NCBI RefSeq assembly: GCF_026213295.1
Contig: NC_079425.1
Coordinates: 7,767,411-7,831,410, forward strand
Origin: Gadus chalcogrammus
Taxonomy: Eukaryota; Chordata; Actinopteri; Gadiformes; Gadidae
Length of the DNA stretch: 64,000 bases
Direction of reading: 5' to 3'
Each line of letters begins with the position of its first letter. Position 1 is the first letter of the stretch. A program made the position numbers and the translations under genes. Under the pieces are notes generated by a model. The model made no database searches. It saw only the letters and a program-made list of their open reading frames with translations, and had not been told where the DNA came from. Shown here in pieces: positions 13,146-35,086 of the stretch.

Positions 13146-14683
13146 CGATGTTAGCAGTCTATTCCGGGCCGGCCCTTAGAAAGCAACTTCAATGTATGTT
13201 CATTGTGATAACCATTTGCCAATAGCTTTCGTTGTAAATTAAATTAGCCAAATAACCGATTATGTCTGTCCACCTTAGTTTATGGAGTCCTATTCTGCTT
13301 GACCCCCACATTGCTGCTTTCAGCTATATTTATATTATGAGGCTATATATTGAGATGGAAGTGTGAGAAATACTATCAATATTTGGGGGGGGGGGGGTCC
13401 TCATCCCCCAATTGTTGCGCAATACCGATCTAAAGGTTCTCAATATGCAGTAGGCCTATAGACAATTATTTCAATATTTCATGGATGTAAGCAAAGACAA
13501 TAAGTCTACATTTATAGCCTACATGACAACACACACGCACGCACACACTTAACAATTGTTGATAATCCGATATATTGTATTCGTAAAGCAACACTGACAT
13601 AGGACGCTGCATTGGCTAAAGTTGTTGGGATGCACGTTGTTTAATAACAAGGAGAGGCAAAGTTGTGCATGCAGTTTACGCAATCAGTGTACTTGCAAAA
13701 GAGAGCCTGCAGTATGACCGATCGTGTGACATTATTTAACCATCCATCTAAAGCAAATACGGTGAGACTGATACCTCATTGAACACATGCACAAAGCACA
13801 TTCGTCCAACCACGCCAGGTGCTGACAGACAGCCCACAACAAGCCAAACATCACCACGGCAGATTCGCTCTCTGTCTCTCTCGCACGCTCTCTCTCTCTT
13901 ACGCACGTACACAATCACTCCAACTTCTCCAACTCTGAGGCTAGGCTGTTTTACTAAGACCACAACCAACCACAACCTACCATAAAGTATGCTGAGGCCT
14001 GAGAACGGCAACTGCTGAGGTGAGCCGTGCAACAACCAAGCTGTTTCTTCTTACTGTTGAACTACTGCCATACTGCTGACAAGACTGTTCAACTGGTAGC
14101 GCTCATGCGTATTCGCCTAATTGGCGACTATTGTTGTTGTCACGTGAAACAGTGTGCGGATTGGATCATATTTATTTCTCCCTCAAATATCCGATCCAGC
14201 GTAATTGGCCAATATCGGACCGATACTGAAGACGTGGATCGGATCGGGACATCCCTACTTTTTTCTACTGCCATCAAGTCAATGACGGAATATGCAACAA
14301 CCAAGATGAAAACCATGTAAATACCCTTTAATGAAAAAAAATGCATTCATACATATATATATATATATAATATGAAGTAGACAATTCTGTTGTTTTAGCA
14401 ATGATGACTTTTAGCAGTGATGACCTTGGCTGACAGAAAAGGTTGGATGTAATTTATTAATTTATATCAGTATCATTGAATTATAATATACAATAATCTA
14501 CAAATGAAAAAAACCTTGCTTGTATGATAGACTAAAAACGTATTTTTTTAGCTTACACCCATTGTCCCAATGAATACATGCTTGGTAAATAACTGCCTGT
14601 ACCTTCCCATGATCCCGCTCTAAAATTAAATTTAAAAAACGTTGCTGTCAAGAAGTGGCTTCCAATAAGTCATTCTTCTTCAA
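13146..14683. other. Gene-poor repeat-like interval before the glycosyltransferase 3' end
   Basis: Contains a G run at about 13385, short CT/GA-rich stretches near 13865-13900, and, near 14205-14265, the sequence ATCGGATCGGGACATCCCTA. The last reads as the terminus of a common fish hAT-type MITE (reverse complement TAGGGATGTCCCGATCC). Its partner end was not found. A minus-strand AATAAA at about 14454 could serve the glycosyltransferase. Confidence 0.4.
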
Positions 14684-24811
<10,128 letters not shown>

Positions 24812-26059
24812 CTGCGAAGACAATGAAGACTTGTTGAAATATGCACGAATAATTGGTTTATGGTCAGACAACTGGTTACAGCAGCATACAGTGCTTATTG
24901 GTGACAGGGTTATCGGTGACATGCCTGATGCATTCGCTCCCAAGCAGACTTATAGACTATTACAAATATGCCTTTAACCCCAGAGGAATTCATTATCCTT
25001 GCTCACATATTAATTGGAATTCCAAATGCTATAATATTAAAAAGCATGCATTTAATAAGTGGATTTTCGGGGCAGATTAGTCTATTAAAAGGAATGGGAG
25101 TCAAATATTAACTATAGCGCTATATTGGCTGATAATTTATGTATGTATTGTGGTATCCTTGGGTTGGAGCAACTTGAGATTTGCTGCTCACTCATTGCTT
25201 TGGGCAACAGCAACATCACAATAAAAGGATGAGCTAAAGGAACCAATGACCTGTAGTATGGGGAGGAGCTAATAACCTTCACCAGAATATGATGTAAAAC
25301 TGTTTAGAGGATCAACCACCACTGTAGCAGATTTATAAAGAGCTAATTATGTATATATGTTGCCATCATATTGGCCCATATGGGCCAACATATACTCCCA
25401 TATCGATATAGGGCATCTGTAGGGCAATATTGGCGGAAAAAATCGGCCAACCTATATCGGTCAGGCAAACACAAATTAAATTCAAAATACAAGGAAACCT
25501 ATGCTTGATATAGCCTATGGCAAGCTGGTGTTCCCGTATTTTTTTTTCCAAGTGCCAAAACGCCAACATATCCTTTATTTTGCTGACCACTTTTTTTTAT
25601 CCCGACAAAAGCCTCGCAAGGAAAGTTCCTCTGTTAGGCCTACTTTCTCATAGATCGCACCATCTTTCCCCATCTTTGTTTTATGCAAATGCATTACCTT
25701 ATCTCCCATGATGGTCGCTAGCTAGCGGATTTCACCGTCTCTCCAGTGAGAACTACTCATGATGATATCAATGCGTTGTCTCTGCTGTAGAGGCAACGCA
25801 GCAGCACCTATACCGAAGTCCCGCCCCTGGAGCCGTCTAATCGCATTTACGTAAAAAAATTACCGGCAATTTGTGTTGGCCCCGAGAGGGTAAATTGGGG
25901 TTCGAAATCAAGCAAAGTTAAAAGCAAAAACAAAAAGCAAAAATAAATTGCCCCGTCAGTGTAAACGCGCGGACCATGCCGGGAAAAAGGCGGGCATAAG
26001 AAGGGCATATTTAGCCGTGTAAAAACATTTAAAGCTCCCATTTGGTGAAAATAATAGAC
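24812..26059. other. 5' flank of the glycosyltransferase; anchor exon not found
   Basis: No hydrophobic exon joining in frame to 24811 was seen on the minus strand. ATGGGAGATAAG followed by GTAATG at about 25692-25703 is a weak start-exon candidate. Around 25370-25480 there is a MITE-like stretch with ATTGGCCCATATGGGCCAAC. Confidence 0.35.
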
Positions 26060-26381
26060 TGCATTGGGTTCTCCGACGTCTCTGGTACTTCCACAACAAG
26101 TAAAGACTCGTAGTGGGGGTTGTCTTGTCCATGGTTGAGAAGGATTTAGGGGAAAGGAAGTTTGGCTTTGATTCCATGAAGTCCAGACTGAACTGCGTCC
26201 TGGATGAGAAAGGGATTGTCTACCGCCGGAGGGAGAGCTCCGGCTCTGCTCCGGAGGTCCGCCTCTCCTCTGGCGGGAGTCAGGGAGTCGGCAAACGGCA
26301 ACTATCCCTTTCTCCTCCATGACTCGGTTCAGATTGATGTGGAAATGAAGTACCAGAGACGTCGGAGAACCCGATGCAGTC
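26060..26381. repeat. Inverted repeat flanking a GC-rich spacer
   Basis: Left arm CTGCATTGGGTTCTCCGACG followed by TCTCTGGTACTT (about 26063-26094). The reverse complement, with one mismatch, is at about 26349-26380. The spacer of about 255 bp is GC-rich, with local inverted repeats around 26220-26275. No target duplication was identified. Confidence 0.75.
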
Positions 26382-26559
26382 GTTTAGGATTCATAAAGTC
26401 ATCCGGAGGCCCACACAGCTTTTGGCCATAGAATTATATATTATATTCGATAGAGATCTATATATTATATTTGATTATATATTTCAGATATAGAATTCCA
26501 GGACTCCCGCCAGAACTCCCGGAGTGCTAAGATTAGAAGTACTCCCATCTGCTACTGTT

Positions 26560-27542
26560 GTAATGGGCGTGAGGTTGGACCCAAGAACAGCACAGACTGA
26601 GACCAGCGTTGGAACAGTTCAACAGTTTATTGTCCAAACAGGTTCTTAAAATCCACAGAAGGTACATAAGGGTAGTCCACAACCTGAGCTAGCCAAAACA
26701 GTCCGACTTGCTAGCAGAGACCTCCGGGGAGGGAATCCAAACAAACTGGAGACAGACAAGGGGCGAGCAGGCAGTAGGGTCAGGGACAGAAGGCTGTTCA
26801 GGTTACCAGGGCAGGGACGATGAGGACGGGTAAGGGACAAGCAGGGTCGAAACAAAGGAAGCATCCGGGAAATAACACTAGAGAGCTTTGCATGCTGCTG
26901 AAGACAATCTGGCAGAGACTGAGGCCACGTTTATACGTAGCAGGGTATTTATAGAAACTAATATTTCCCCCCCTTCTTTTTCAAAAATAACATTGTGTGT
27001 AACATTGTCGTTTGCATCAAAACGCATAAATACGCCGTCGAGCGCCATTATAACTGTGCCAAACCTATAGGCGGCAGTGTAGGGAGAAGGATAAAGCCAT
27101 ACAAGCCAATCGGAATCCTCAGAATCAACAACAACGAACACGAGCGTCTTCCTGTAACAATCAAACTGTAAACATAGGGCGCTCATATGACGTTAAGCAT
27201 TTCCTGGCGCATAATGTGACGTTTCAGAACCTAAAACCCATTTTCTCCCCGTTGACACGACCACACATAACCGGCGTTTTCAGAAATCTCCACTTTGGCC
27301 GGAGTTTTTAGAATTGATCGTTTTCTGTGATAAAAACTGCGTTTTCGTGTAAATGAGAGGCCAAACTGCGTGGAAATATCTGCGTTTTCCCTTCGTGTAA
27401 ACGGGGCCTGAATGGAAAGAGTGGATTTAAATCAGGTGAGGGAACGCAGGTGAAGGTGGTTGCGAGAGGTGGGAGTGGCAGGCAGGTGATCAGGAAAAGT
27501 ACTGGGAGAGCTGGGATGGAAAGCCAGGAGCGGATCATGACA
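26560..27542. mobile_element. Unclassified interspersed repeat with nested MITE
   Basis: Sequence such as ATGGGCGTGAGGTTGGACCC, TTCAACAGTTTATTGTCCAA and GCCAGGAGCGGATCATGACA is typical of a dispersed teleost element. The last phrase recurs at 27518-27541 and 27572-27584. Ends were not defined. It is interrupted by the MITE at 26923-27408. Confidence 0.45.
26923..27408. mobile_element. Non-autonomous TIR element, TGA target duplication
   Basis: A 486-bp element with ends GGCCACGTTTATACG and, inverted, GGCCCCGTTTACACG. Flanked on each side by TGA (26920-26922 and 27409-27411). The 3-bp duplication and GG-starting TIR suggest a PIF/Harbinger-type MITE. No coding capacity. Confidence 0.65.
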
Positions 27543-27595
27543 GTACAGAGCTGGCAGTAGGATGTAAAGCCAGGAGCGGATCATGAAAACTGTAT

Positions 27596-27968
27596 TTAAA
27601 GGCCCACTATGCAACTTCGGGAATTTCTTCGCTGTTTTCTTGGTTTTGGCACGCACATTTCTCTACACAGCGCCCCCTACAGCTTCGTAGTAGATATTTT
27701 ACAACACTGTCGTAACAACTCGTTGACGACCTTCCCCATGCACTTCTACGCGAGCCATGTGCATTTGTTTTCAAAGAAGCCGGCAAATGCATGGAGCCAT
27801 GTCCGAAGTAAATGTTCATAAAGTGTAGGCAAGGTTATACATTTTTAAAATGGTGTATTTGTATTGCAATAAACAAAAAGCCATCCTTTTTATAGTTGAC
27901 GGGGAGAATTTATATCTTAGATCAGGGGTGCCCAACCTTTTTTGACCCAGATCTACTTTCAAGTAGCC
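27596..27968. repeat. Dispersed repeats running into the assembly gap
   Basis: TTTAAAGGCCCACTATGCAA and CAGCGCCCCCTACAGCTTCG resemble a common fish MITE. From about 27922, CAGGGGTGCCCAACCTTTTT is the start of an abundant hAT-type repeat that is cut by the N run. Confidence 0.45.
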
Positions 27969-28068
27969 NNNNNNNNNNNNNNNNNNNNNNNNNNNNNNNN
28001 NNNNNNNNNNNNNNNNNNNNNNNNNNNNNNNNNNNNNNNNNNNNNNNNNNNNNNNNNNNNNNNNNNNN
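27969..28068. other. Assembly gap of exactly 100 N
   Basis: Exactly 100 undetermined bases, the usual placeholder for a gap of unknown size. It separates the contig with the left duplicate from the contig with srgn, kifbp and the right duplicate. The left edge is inside a repeat. Confidence 0.99.
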
Positions 28069-30696
28069 CAATGTTATCTGATGTTATCTATTATCAGTGT
28101 GTACCATATGCAATTTGTGTTGAACCAAACCCAAGTTGCATTTCAGTGTTGCCTTCCAAGATGGGCTTCAATACTAGCAAACACTGAGGAAATGTGAGTC
28201 AGTTGGGAATTTGGTTTAGTGACATGCTGCACCAAAATGATAACTCAAGCCAAAGCAGACCAGCTAGATATAATATATATATATATATTAATGTATAACA
28301 CGATCAAACTAAATTGTTTTACATTACATGGATTGGTATACTTTTATAAGGAACTAGGGTAATCCCCAAGTTTTGGCTGTTTGTCGCTACCAAGGAAACA
28401 CCGATCTGTGATAATCGGGTGTCCTATAAGTCAAATGTCTGCCCTACTAAGTACACGACTACCAGCGACAACGGAGAATACGACATGATATACAACATTG
28501 AACATCATATATTTACATACACACAAATGAATCGTGAACACTCCTCAGGAAGCAGCCCTGATCCCGGACTGTCATCTAAAGGACAGTGACATGTGAAAGC
28601 TAACGCCTTATGCAGATCCTAACCAGCGATCCAGTTAACAACCATACACCAACGATCTTGCGTCTTGCATCCAAAGCGTCCATAACCAAACTCAATCATC
28701 TCAAATTGCTTAGATCCCTCACATTATCGGTAGATATTTCCAGTGCTCTTTCTGATATGTTCTTCCCAACAGCAGCGCTGGTTGTTCCCCGGTGGCCTCT
28801 CTGCTTATCATCCCGGCTAGATGTGTGTGTGTGGACTACAAGTGTGTAATGTGCATTAGCAGAGATAAATAGAAACCCGTATCGACGTCCCTTCAAACCT
28901 AATAAGCTCCCAGGTTTATTCGACCACATTTTGGCCAAATGTGTTTTTCTCCAAACTCACCATTTCGGCTCTGGGGACAGGTGAAGCTAACAGCTAGCCT
29001 CTCTCTCGGTGTAGCCGACCACTGTGTTGCTATCTGGACCAAGGAGCCCTGCTGGCTGTCATGTGATCCCTGTCATATGAATCACAGGACGCAGTCTGCT
29101 GCTGAATCAAATAAGGACTAACAGGAATTGTAGATGCTTCCAAGCAAAATGTAATACTTATGTGTTTTCTTTTTAAATTACTGAATGGATAATTAAGTTA
29201 AGGGTGTGTAAATCTTTAGGCTGTTTAGACCCTGATTCCCCCAATGTTTTCTGTCAGTTGTTAATGGAAGCGGGGGATTAATAGACGGTCCAAAATGAAA
29301 CACTTCACATACGCCTATGTATTCCTACGTAGCCTTGGGTTCGTAAAATACAATATTTGTCTTATTCTTATAATAGAACAATTTGCTTTAACGGGTAGTG
29401 ACACCAATTCTTTTTTCTCTTTGGAGTATCACTTGAGAATCCATTGACAAATGCGTTAGTCAAAGACTTAAAGTAACAGCATAAGGCGCGTAATACGGTA
29501 CATCTATCAGTTGGACACTATGACCTCTGAATAGTAGGCAATTCAATTCAAAGGCTGAATATGACACGTTATCATAGGCCTGGTTATTTATGGTTGCATT
29601 CCATAAAGCAAAACAGAAAGGACAACATTAACAGTGAAAACAATTTTATTTTCCTTACATTCTGCGGCTCAATAACTATATAGGCTACGTGTTTTTATTG
29701 GCAGTAGTATTAAAAAAAACTGGCAATGATTTAAAGTATAAAAATACGAAAATGGAATTTTCAAGGGTCTATACGAGAAAAGCACATGTCATTTACTTGA
29801 TAAGGTGTTATGAAACAGTTTATCAGAAAAATCTTAAATGTTTTCTACAAAACACACAAATGTTTACAGACACATTAAACCATTTATATTTCAGAATAAT
29901 TGTTTATGACAGCTCTTGTCACCATGGCACAAATATAAAAATCCAACATACAATAATTGCTTTCTTAAAGTGAAGAACATTTATTCTGAGAGATATCCTC
30001 TAGGTTTACAGACAATTTTAGAGAATATTTGGCCCTTAATGAGATATTGTGGATCAAGAGTGAGATGTGTTCTAACTATATGCTCTACATCTCTCTTTAC
30101 GTAGTCCATGAATGCCATCAGTAACCACAAGAACCACAAAATGGACACAAGCTTATCCGGGTCTGGGAATGACAGTGACAAACTACTAGTATGGTAACCA
30201 GACAAATCTCGCCAGCTCATGTTTTATTTGCTCTACAGATAATTGCAGTTTCAGAATCGTCTAGCATTGCCAGGCTAACAAAGCTCTGAGCTCAAATCTG
30301 CTAAACCCTAAATAATACATGATTGGCCTATGAGGCAAAGCCTAGCTACAGGCCTTCTCACAATGTGTAAAAAAAGGATGGAGGAGAGGATTGTAGAGAG
30401 AAAGTCTCACAACATGGAAACAACGCCGCAATACAGACATTTGGTCGAAAGAAAGTGAAAGCAACAGAAAGTTAAAATAATATATTATCTTTCCTTAAAA
30501 TGTGAATATAGGTTACTACCAAAATAAATGAATTAGACTAATTGCACTTGAAATTCAGTCTGTTTGCCTTTATCTCTCAATTTCTAATTTCTCAGGGCTT
30601 TACTTTTAATATGGCAATTGCCTTAACATCGTTTTCATTTAACTTTCAGATTGTTTTAATTGTTTCTTAAATTGTTTCCCTTTTTTTTTTCATTAT

Positions 30697-30784
<88 letters not shown>

Positions 30785-31369
30785 TGTGTGTGTGTGTGTC
30801 TACAGATCCAGCAGATGGTCTTCTCTCAGCTCTTCTTCTGCTGGTCGGTAATCAGCCATAACATCCCCCGCTAAATGTAGAAATAGATAAAAAATACAAA
30901 AAGTTATAAGTCCCAGATTTAAGTCACAATGTTTTACATTTCAACTAGCTCGTAGCTTAAAATAACCTGGAAATAGCTGTAGTCAATGCTAGTCAATCGA
31001 TAGTGATTTCTATAATGTTATCAATAAGATCGCATCCCATAACTGATATATTGTACAAATGAAAATTGTTCTCCAGCACATACCCTCTCTTTATTCACAA
31101 TAATCGTACTCTCTCAAACTCCCAGACCCTTTAACTCACGTTACCAGCCGAGCTACGCTAGTTCCCATCACAAAGTTGTACAACCACTGTTTGGACTGAG
31201 CACTCTTATTAATCTTTTCCTATTCTTAAAGTATCCCGCCTACTAACAACTACTAAAGGCCTCAACAGAAAGGACTGTGCACAAACACATCATTGTTTAT
31301 GTGTAAAGATAATACAATATATAAAATATGAACTATGTTAAAATGTATCAAGCAATTCTCTGCGTGTCT
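28069..31369. other. Gene-poor interval downstream of srgn
   Basis: No exon was recognised. It holds an AT run near 28270-28290 and a (TG)n at 30697-30799. There is also a minus-strand open frame at 29981-30220 with a hydrophobic stretch (LVSILWFLWLLMAFMDYV) that I cannot identify and do not call as a gene. A minus-strand AATAAA near 31087 could end srgn. VPS26A follows SRGN in human, but none of its sequence was found here. Confidence 0.4.
30697..30799 (+). repeat. (TG)n microsatellite
   Basis: TG run of about 100 bp with two GG interruptions. Confidence 0.97.
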
Positions 31370-34246
31370 TCAAAAGCGATCTACTGTACCTAATTGGGTC
31401 CAAAAATCTCCAGAGCCATCTGCCACGGGTGATTCAACTGCAGATCCCTCAAAACCTGTGGAGCCCTCGAAAACTCCGGAACCATCTTCTGTCAAGGATG
31501 TAACCGACTCCACCTTGGGCTCTTTCCTCTCTGTCACGGGCCCATCCTCCACTGGCTGTGCCCCTCTGGAATCATAACGGGGGAAAGGCTTGGTACGCAG
31601 GGTGAAGTAATACACACAGAGACAATGCCATTTTCCCTCCAATGCTATAATACAGAGGTTTGGCTTTTATTGCTGTTATTGTCATAAATATCATCCTCAT
31701 GATCATCATTGTGTGGTTCTGCCCTGCCCATCACCAAAGCATGGGCACTACTAGATCTGGTTCGGAATTGGCCCCTGGGAGCTACTCTGTGGCAACCCTA
31801 CGCTCCTAGATTGAATAGGTTTAATGAATTTCCCAATGGGTTCAATAAGTATATGTATCATCACAGACAGCCTCACACAGGGGCAAAAAGTCAGCAACAA
31901 CCCCTCATATCAATCAGATATTCAGGGCTGTAGGGCACACATCGCAATATGCTTCTCCTGAAAAAGTTGCATAATTCAACATGCATCATCTCACTTTCCT
32001 CAAGTGAAACTAACGGACTCTTGACTCCCTTCTGCTTCTGATATAACCTGTACCAAGCTCTGGGGAAGCGTAGCGGTTAGGTTGATTGAATCCCAGCAGA
32101 AAGGTTCTGCGTTTGAACGACAATGTCCAAATTGTAAGGGGTGTAGCCTCCTTTAGATTCCAAGGCGATAAGTCTGAGGCATAATGTTTCTCTGATTTGG
32201 ATGAGGAGCACTTTTTCCAAAACATTCCACACCTATTTTCAACCAAAGCAAAAATGTCAATACACTTCTGTGTTTTTGACCTTCACTAATGAAAAACGTT
32301 GGATTAATGTTTTATATGGTATTCTTCCCCTGGACAGACTTTATGTCATTATGCCTGAGAACCCAGCCATACCGCTGCATAGTAAACTGCTGGCCCTGAA
32401 CAATGGAAGGGGCAGGGAGGGAATCAGCCATCACAGCCATTTCCTATCAACACTTCCGGTTGCTTCCTGTTAAAGTAGTGCAAAGGGCATGGATCCAGAG
32501 GTGCTACTGGTTCCAGGCCCTTTGCCCGAAGTGCAAGGTATTGGCACCAAATCTATTTTGAATGTTTCAGATCGTATTCTCATCGTGTCTCATTTCATAA
32601 TCGCGGCATGCTTTTTTTTTTCTTTATCTGTCGACAGACACTGTTGCAAACATGACGATTGCTCAACATATCGCTTCCTCTATGGTTGTATACTTGAACA
32701 CTATTAACACACGCCCCCAGCCTACAAGTGGCCTACGAACGGACACTGTTTTACACAACTGCTCCCACCACTTTTAACGGGCAAAAGGGTTATGGTGTTC
32801 AACTCCTAGACGAAAGGTTCTGGATCAAAAAAAACAATGCCGCAGGTGTAGTAGTCATAAGTAACCACTTGTAACCATACTTACATGTACGGTGCGGCGG
32901 AAGCTGGCAGTTTGTCAGGTAGGTCTGTAGTGAGATTCATCTCTGGGCCTTGGTGGGTCACGCAGTTGGAGTCGTTTCCCAATGGGTGACATTTCACAAA
33001 CATGTACCTAGCCTTGGAAGGGGCTCCTGATGAAGAAGAGGAGGAGAAGGTTGAGAACAGAGAGAAGGTTGTCTCTCTGTCCATCTCTCTGCCTGTTTGT
33101 TTATTTTTTACTCAACAGTGAAACACGGAAACGCTTCAATCAGAAGAACAGTAACAAAGCCTATCACGTGCAAATAACCATCCTAAAATGGATGTGAGTT
33201 AAACCATGATTTCCACTTTGGTTTCACACACTTTGCACCATGACTAATTAGCTGATTATGAGAAAAAACAAAAAAGAGAGATGGAATGCAACCACAGCAT
33301 AATGTTTCGCTGAATAACCCCATTAAGATGCAGTGCTCCGGATTCCTGACCTCAAACCCACAAACCCCTGTAGGTCTATCATCTTAAAGATCTTTAGTTT
33401 GTCTAGAATGTAGGCCAAACGTTTATAACCCTGAATGCACCGCCAGAAAGGCCCTAGTTAGTCTGCCGTCAGAGGAAGAATTCTGACGTCATTTCAACTA
33501 CCTCATTTCTGCTCAAGTTCACATGGTAGGATATGGCTTTATATTAATTGACATGAGGCATAATGTTGGCATTATTACGTTCCATGACTACAACTGGGTT
33601 TGTTTTCTTATTATTGAAGGGTCATCATCAGAGAACTGTTGTATTATGATATCGAACAACAACAACAACAAGCAGAATGGATTGATATCAAGTCCGAACT
33701 CGAATCAAGTGAAAGGGGGATACCATTTCAATTTGACCAGCGTCAATAAGAAATTAAAATGGCCTAACGCCGTTACCATTTATATATTAATTTATTTGAT
33801 CTTAAACAGGATTTCCTTATACGCGTGGCCTGAAAGAAGAAGATTGAATCGGACTTCGAGATTGTGATGATATTCGGGATTACCGCCCCTTCAAAATCGT
33901 TTACCGTAAATCCAACCCTTTTTTTTTTAATACAGGCCTTCAAAGTATTCACATCGAGAATTTATAGGAAGTGATGAGACTACCAAATATTTTTTAGTAG
34001 TCCTACTCGGTTTCACAACGAGTCTAAGGACAAACCATAATAAACGCGCGAATGAAATCAAAATAAGTTTTCAGTATTGTTCGCACGCTAACTCCCTTAA
34101 CGATAGCTTTACGAATTGTCCAGATAGTTGCCCACACAACTTCAAGTATGCCTAAAGACAACACAACGGGAAATAAACAGTCATAACTTACCCGTTCCGC
34201 TATTTATGGCAAAACATATGACAGCCAGTGACAAAAATATCTTCAT
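31370..34246 (-). CDS. srgn: Serglycin
   Basis: Core protein of the secretory-granule proteoglycan of blood cells; its Ser-Gly sites carry glycosaminoglycans that retain proteases and cytokines. Three coding exons join in frame: 34192-34246, 32885-33026 and 31370-31565 (393 nt, 130 residues; human is 158). Exon 1 encodes a signal peptide (MKIFLSLAVICFAINSG). Exon 2 gives APSKARYMFVKCHPLGNDSN and then CVTHQGPEMNL, matching the vertebrate exon-2 pattern ARYxWVRCxP...NCxxxKGP with both cysteines. Exon 3 is acidic and has two DGSG sites plus other Gly/Ser pairs, but lacks the long SG array of mammals. It lies just downstream of kifbp on the same strand, as in human. Confidence 0.88.
32062..32175 (+). 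mobile_element. tRNA-derived SINE fragment
   Basis: GGAAGCGTAGCGGTTAGGTT resembles a pol III A box, and CAGAAAGGTTCTGCGTTTGA a B box, spaced as in fish tRNA-derived SINEs. Diverged; in srgn intron 2. A related stretch lies near 32785-32830. Confidence 0.45.
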
Positions 34247-34384
34247 CTTTAACGTGGCAAATATATATATATATATTCTTAAAAAGTCCTTCAAACAAAA
34301 CTATAAAACAAACTGAGAAATGCGAATAAAAGTGTGTCTTAATTGAGGTTGCCTCCCGTTCTATTCTGTTATGCGTGGTGAAAT

Positions 34385-34450
34385 GGTTCTGCACATCTGA
34401 TCTTCCTCTATAAAGCTCAGCCCTCCTGTGCGTCATTGTTTCCTGGGGAC
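34385..34450 (-). promoter_or_regulatory. srgn: Candidate srgn promoter: ets site next to CRE half-site
   Basis: About 185-200 bp upstream of the srgn ATG the minus strand reads AGGAAACAATGACGCAC, an ets-type GGAA core next to a TGACG CRE half-site. A second GAGGAAG lies 30 bp downstream. Mammalian SRGN promoters are reported to use an ets/CRE pair near -80 to -70; the match here is by motif only. Confidence 0.35.
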
Positions 34451-35013
34451 GTCTTTAGTAGAAGTGTTTGAACCTTAGAAGTGGAAACTTTTACACCCTC
34501 TCTTGCCTATTAGCTATCAGCCATCACGGACAGACCCAAAATAAGATGCGGAAACAGTGGCAGAGAAAGATGGGGACGGAGACCACAAGATGAAGATGCG
34601 TGCTCAGCTCATCCATGGATGTATAATAACTTTAACATGTTTTCAGCAGAAGTGCCACACACAATAACAGAATGCTAACTATTAACTATTGGAAAAGAAG
34701 TTTAAACAAGTTGAGACACATGAAATATGTTGCGGTCTCCCAAGCAGATGTAATCTGATATTCACTTTACTGCTGATGATTCATCGGAGGTTTTACACAG
34801 ATCATGTTTTCAGGCAGTTCTGAGCTAGCACGGTCATTAGGAACATGTAGTGCTTCAAAAGAGAGCATATTGGCTGAATTATTCATGCCATATTTGGACT
34901 GTCAACTGATCACCTGAGAGTGAAAATGAAGAAGAAACCAAAACAGAGAGCCTGTTTAAAGGACAAAGAGTCCTGCAAATTAATGGCAGGAGTTTTGTCT
35001 CTATACAAAGCAA

Positions 35014-35086
<73 letters not shown>

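Noticed and set aside
25847..26320. 157-codon minus-strand frame
   Set aside because: It lies across an inverted repeat and GC-rich spacer and has low-complexity composition without any domain.
29981..30220. 79-codon minus-strand frame with a hydrophobic segment
   Set aside because: No recognised family, no convincing splice context or second copy; a chance frame is more likely.
32489..32707. 72-codon plus-strand frame in srgn intron 2
   Set aside because: Opposite strand to srgn, no family match, repeat-rich context.
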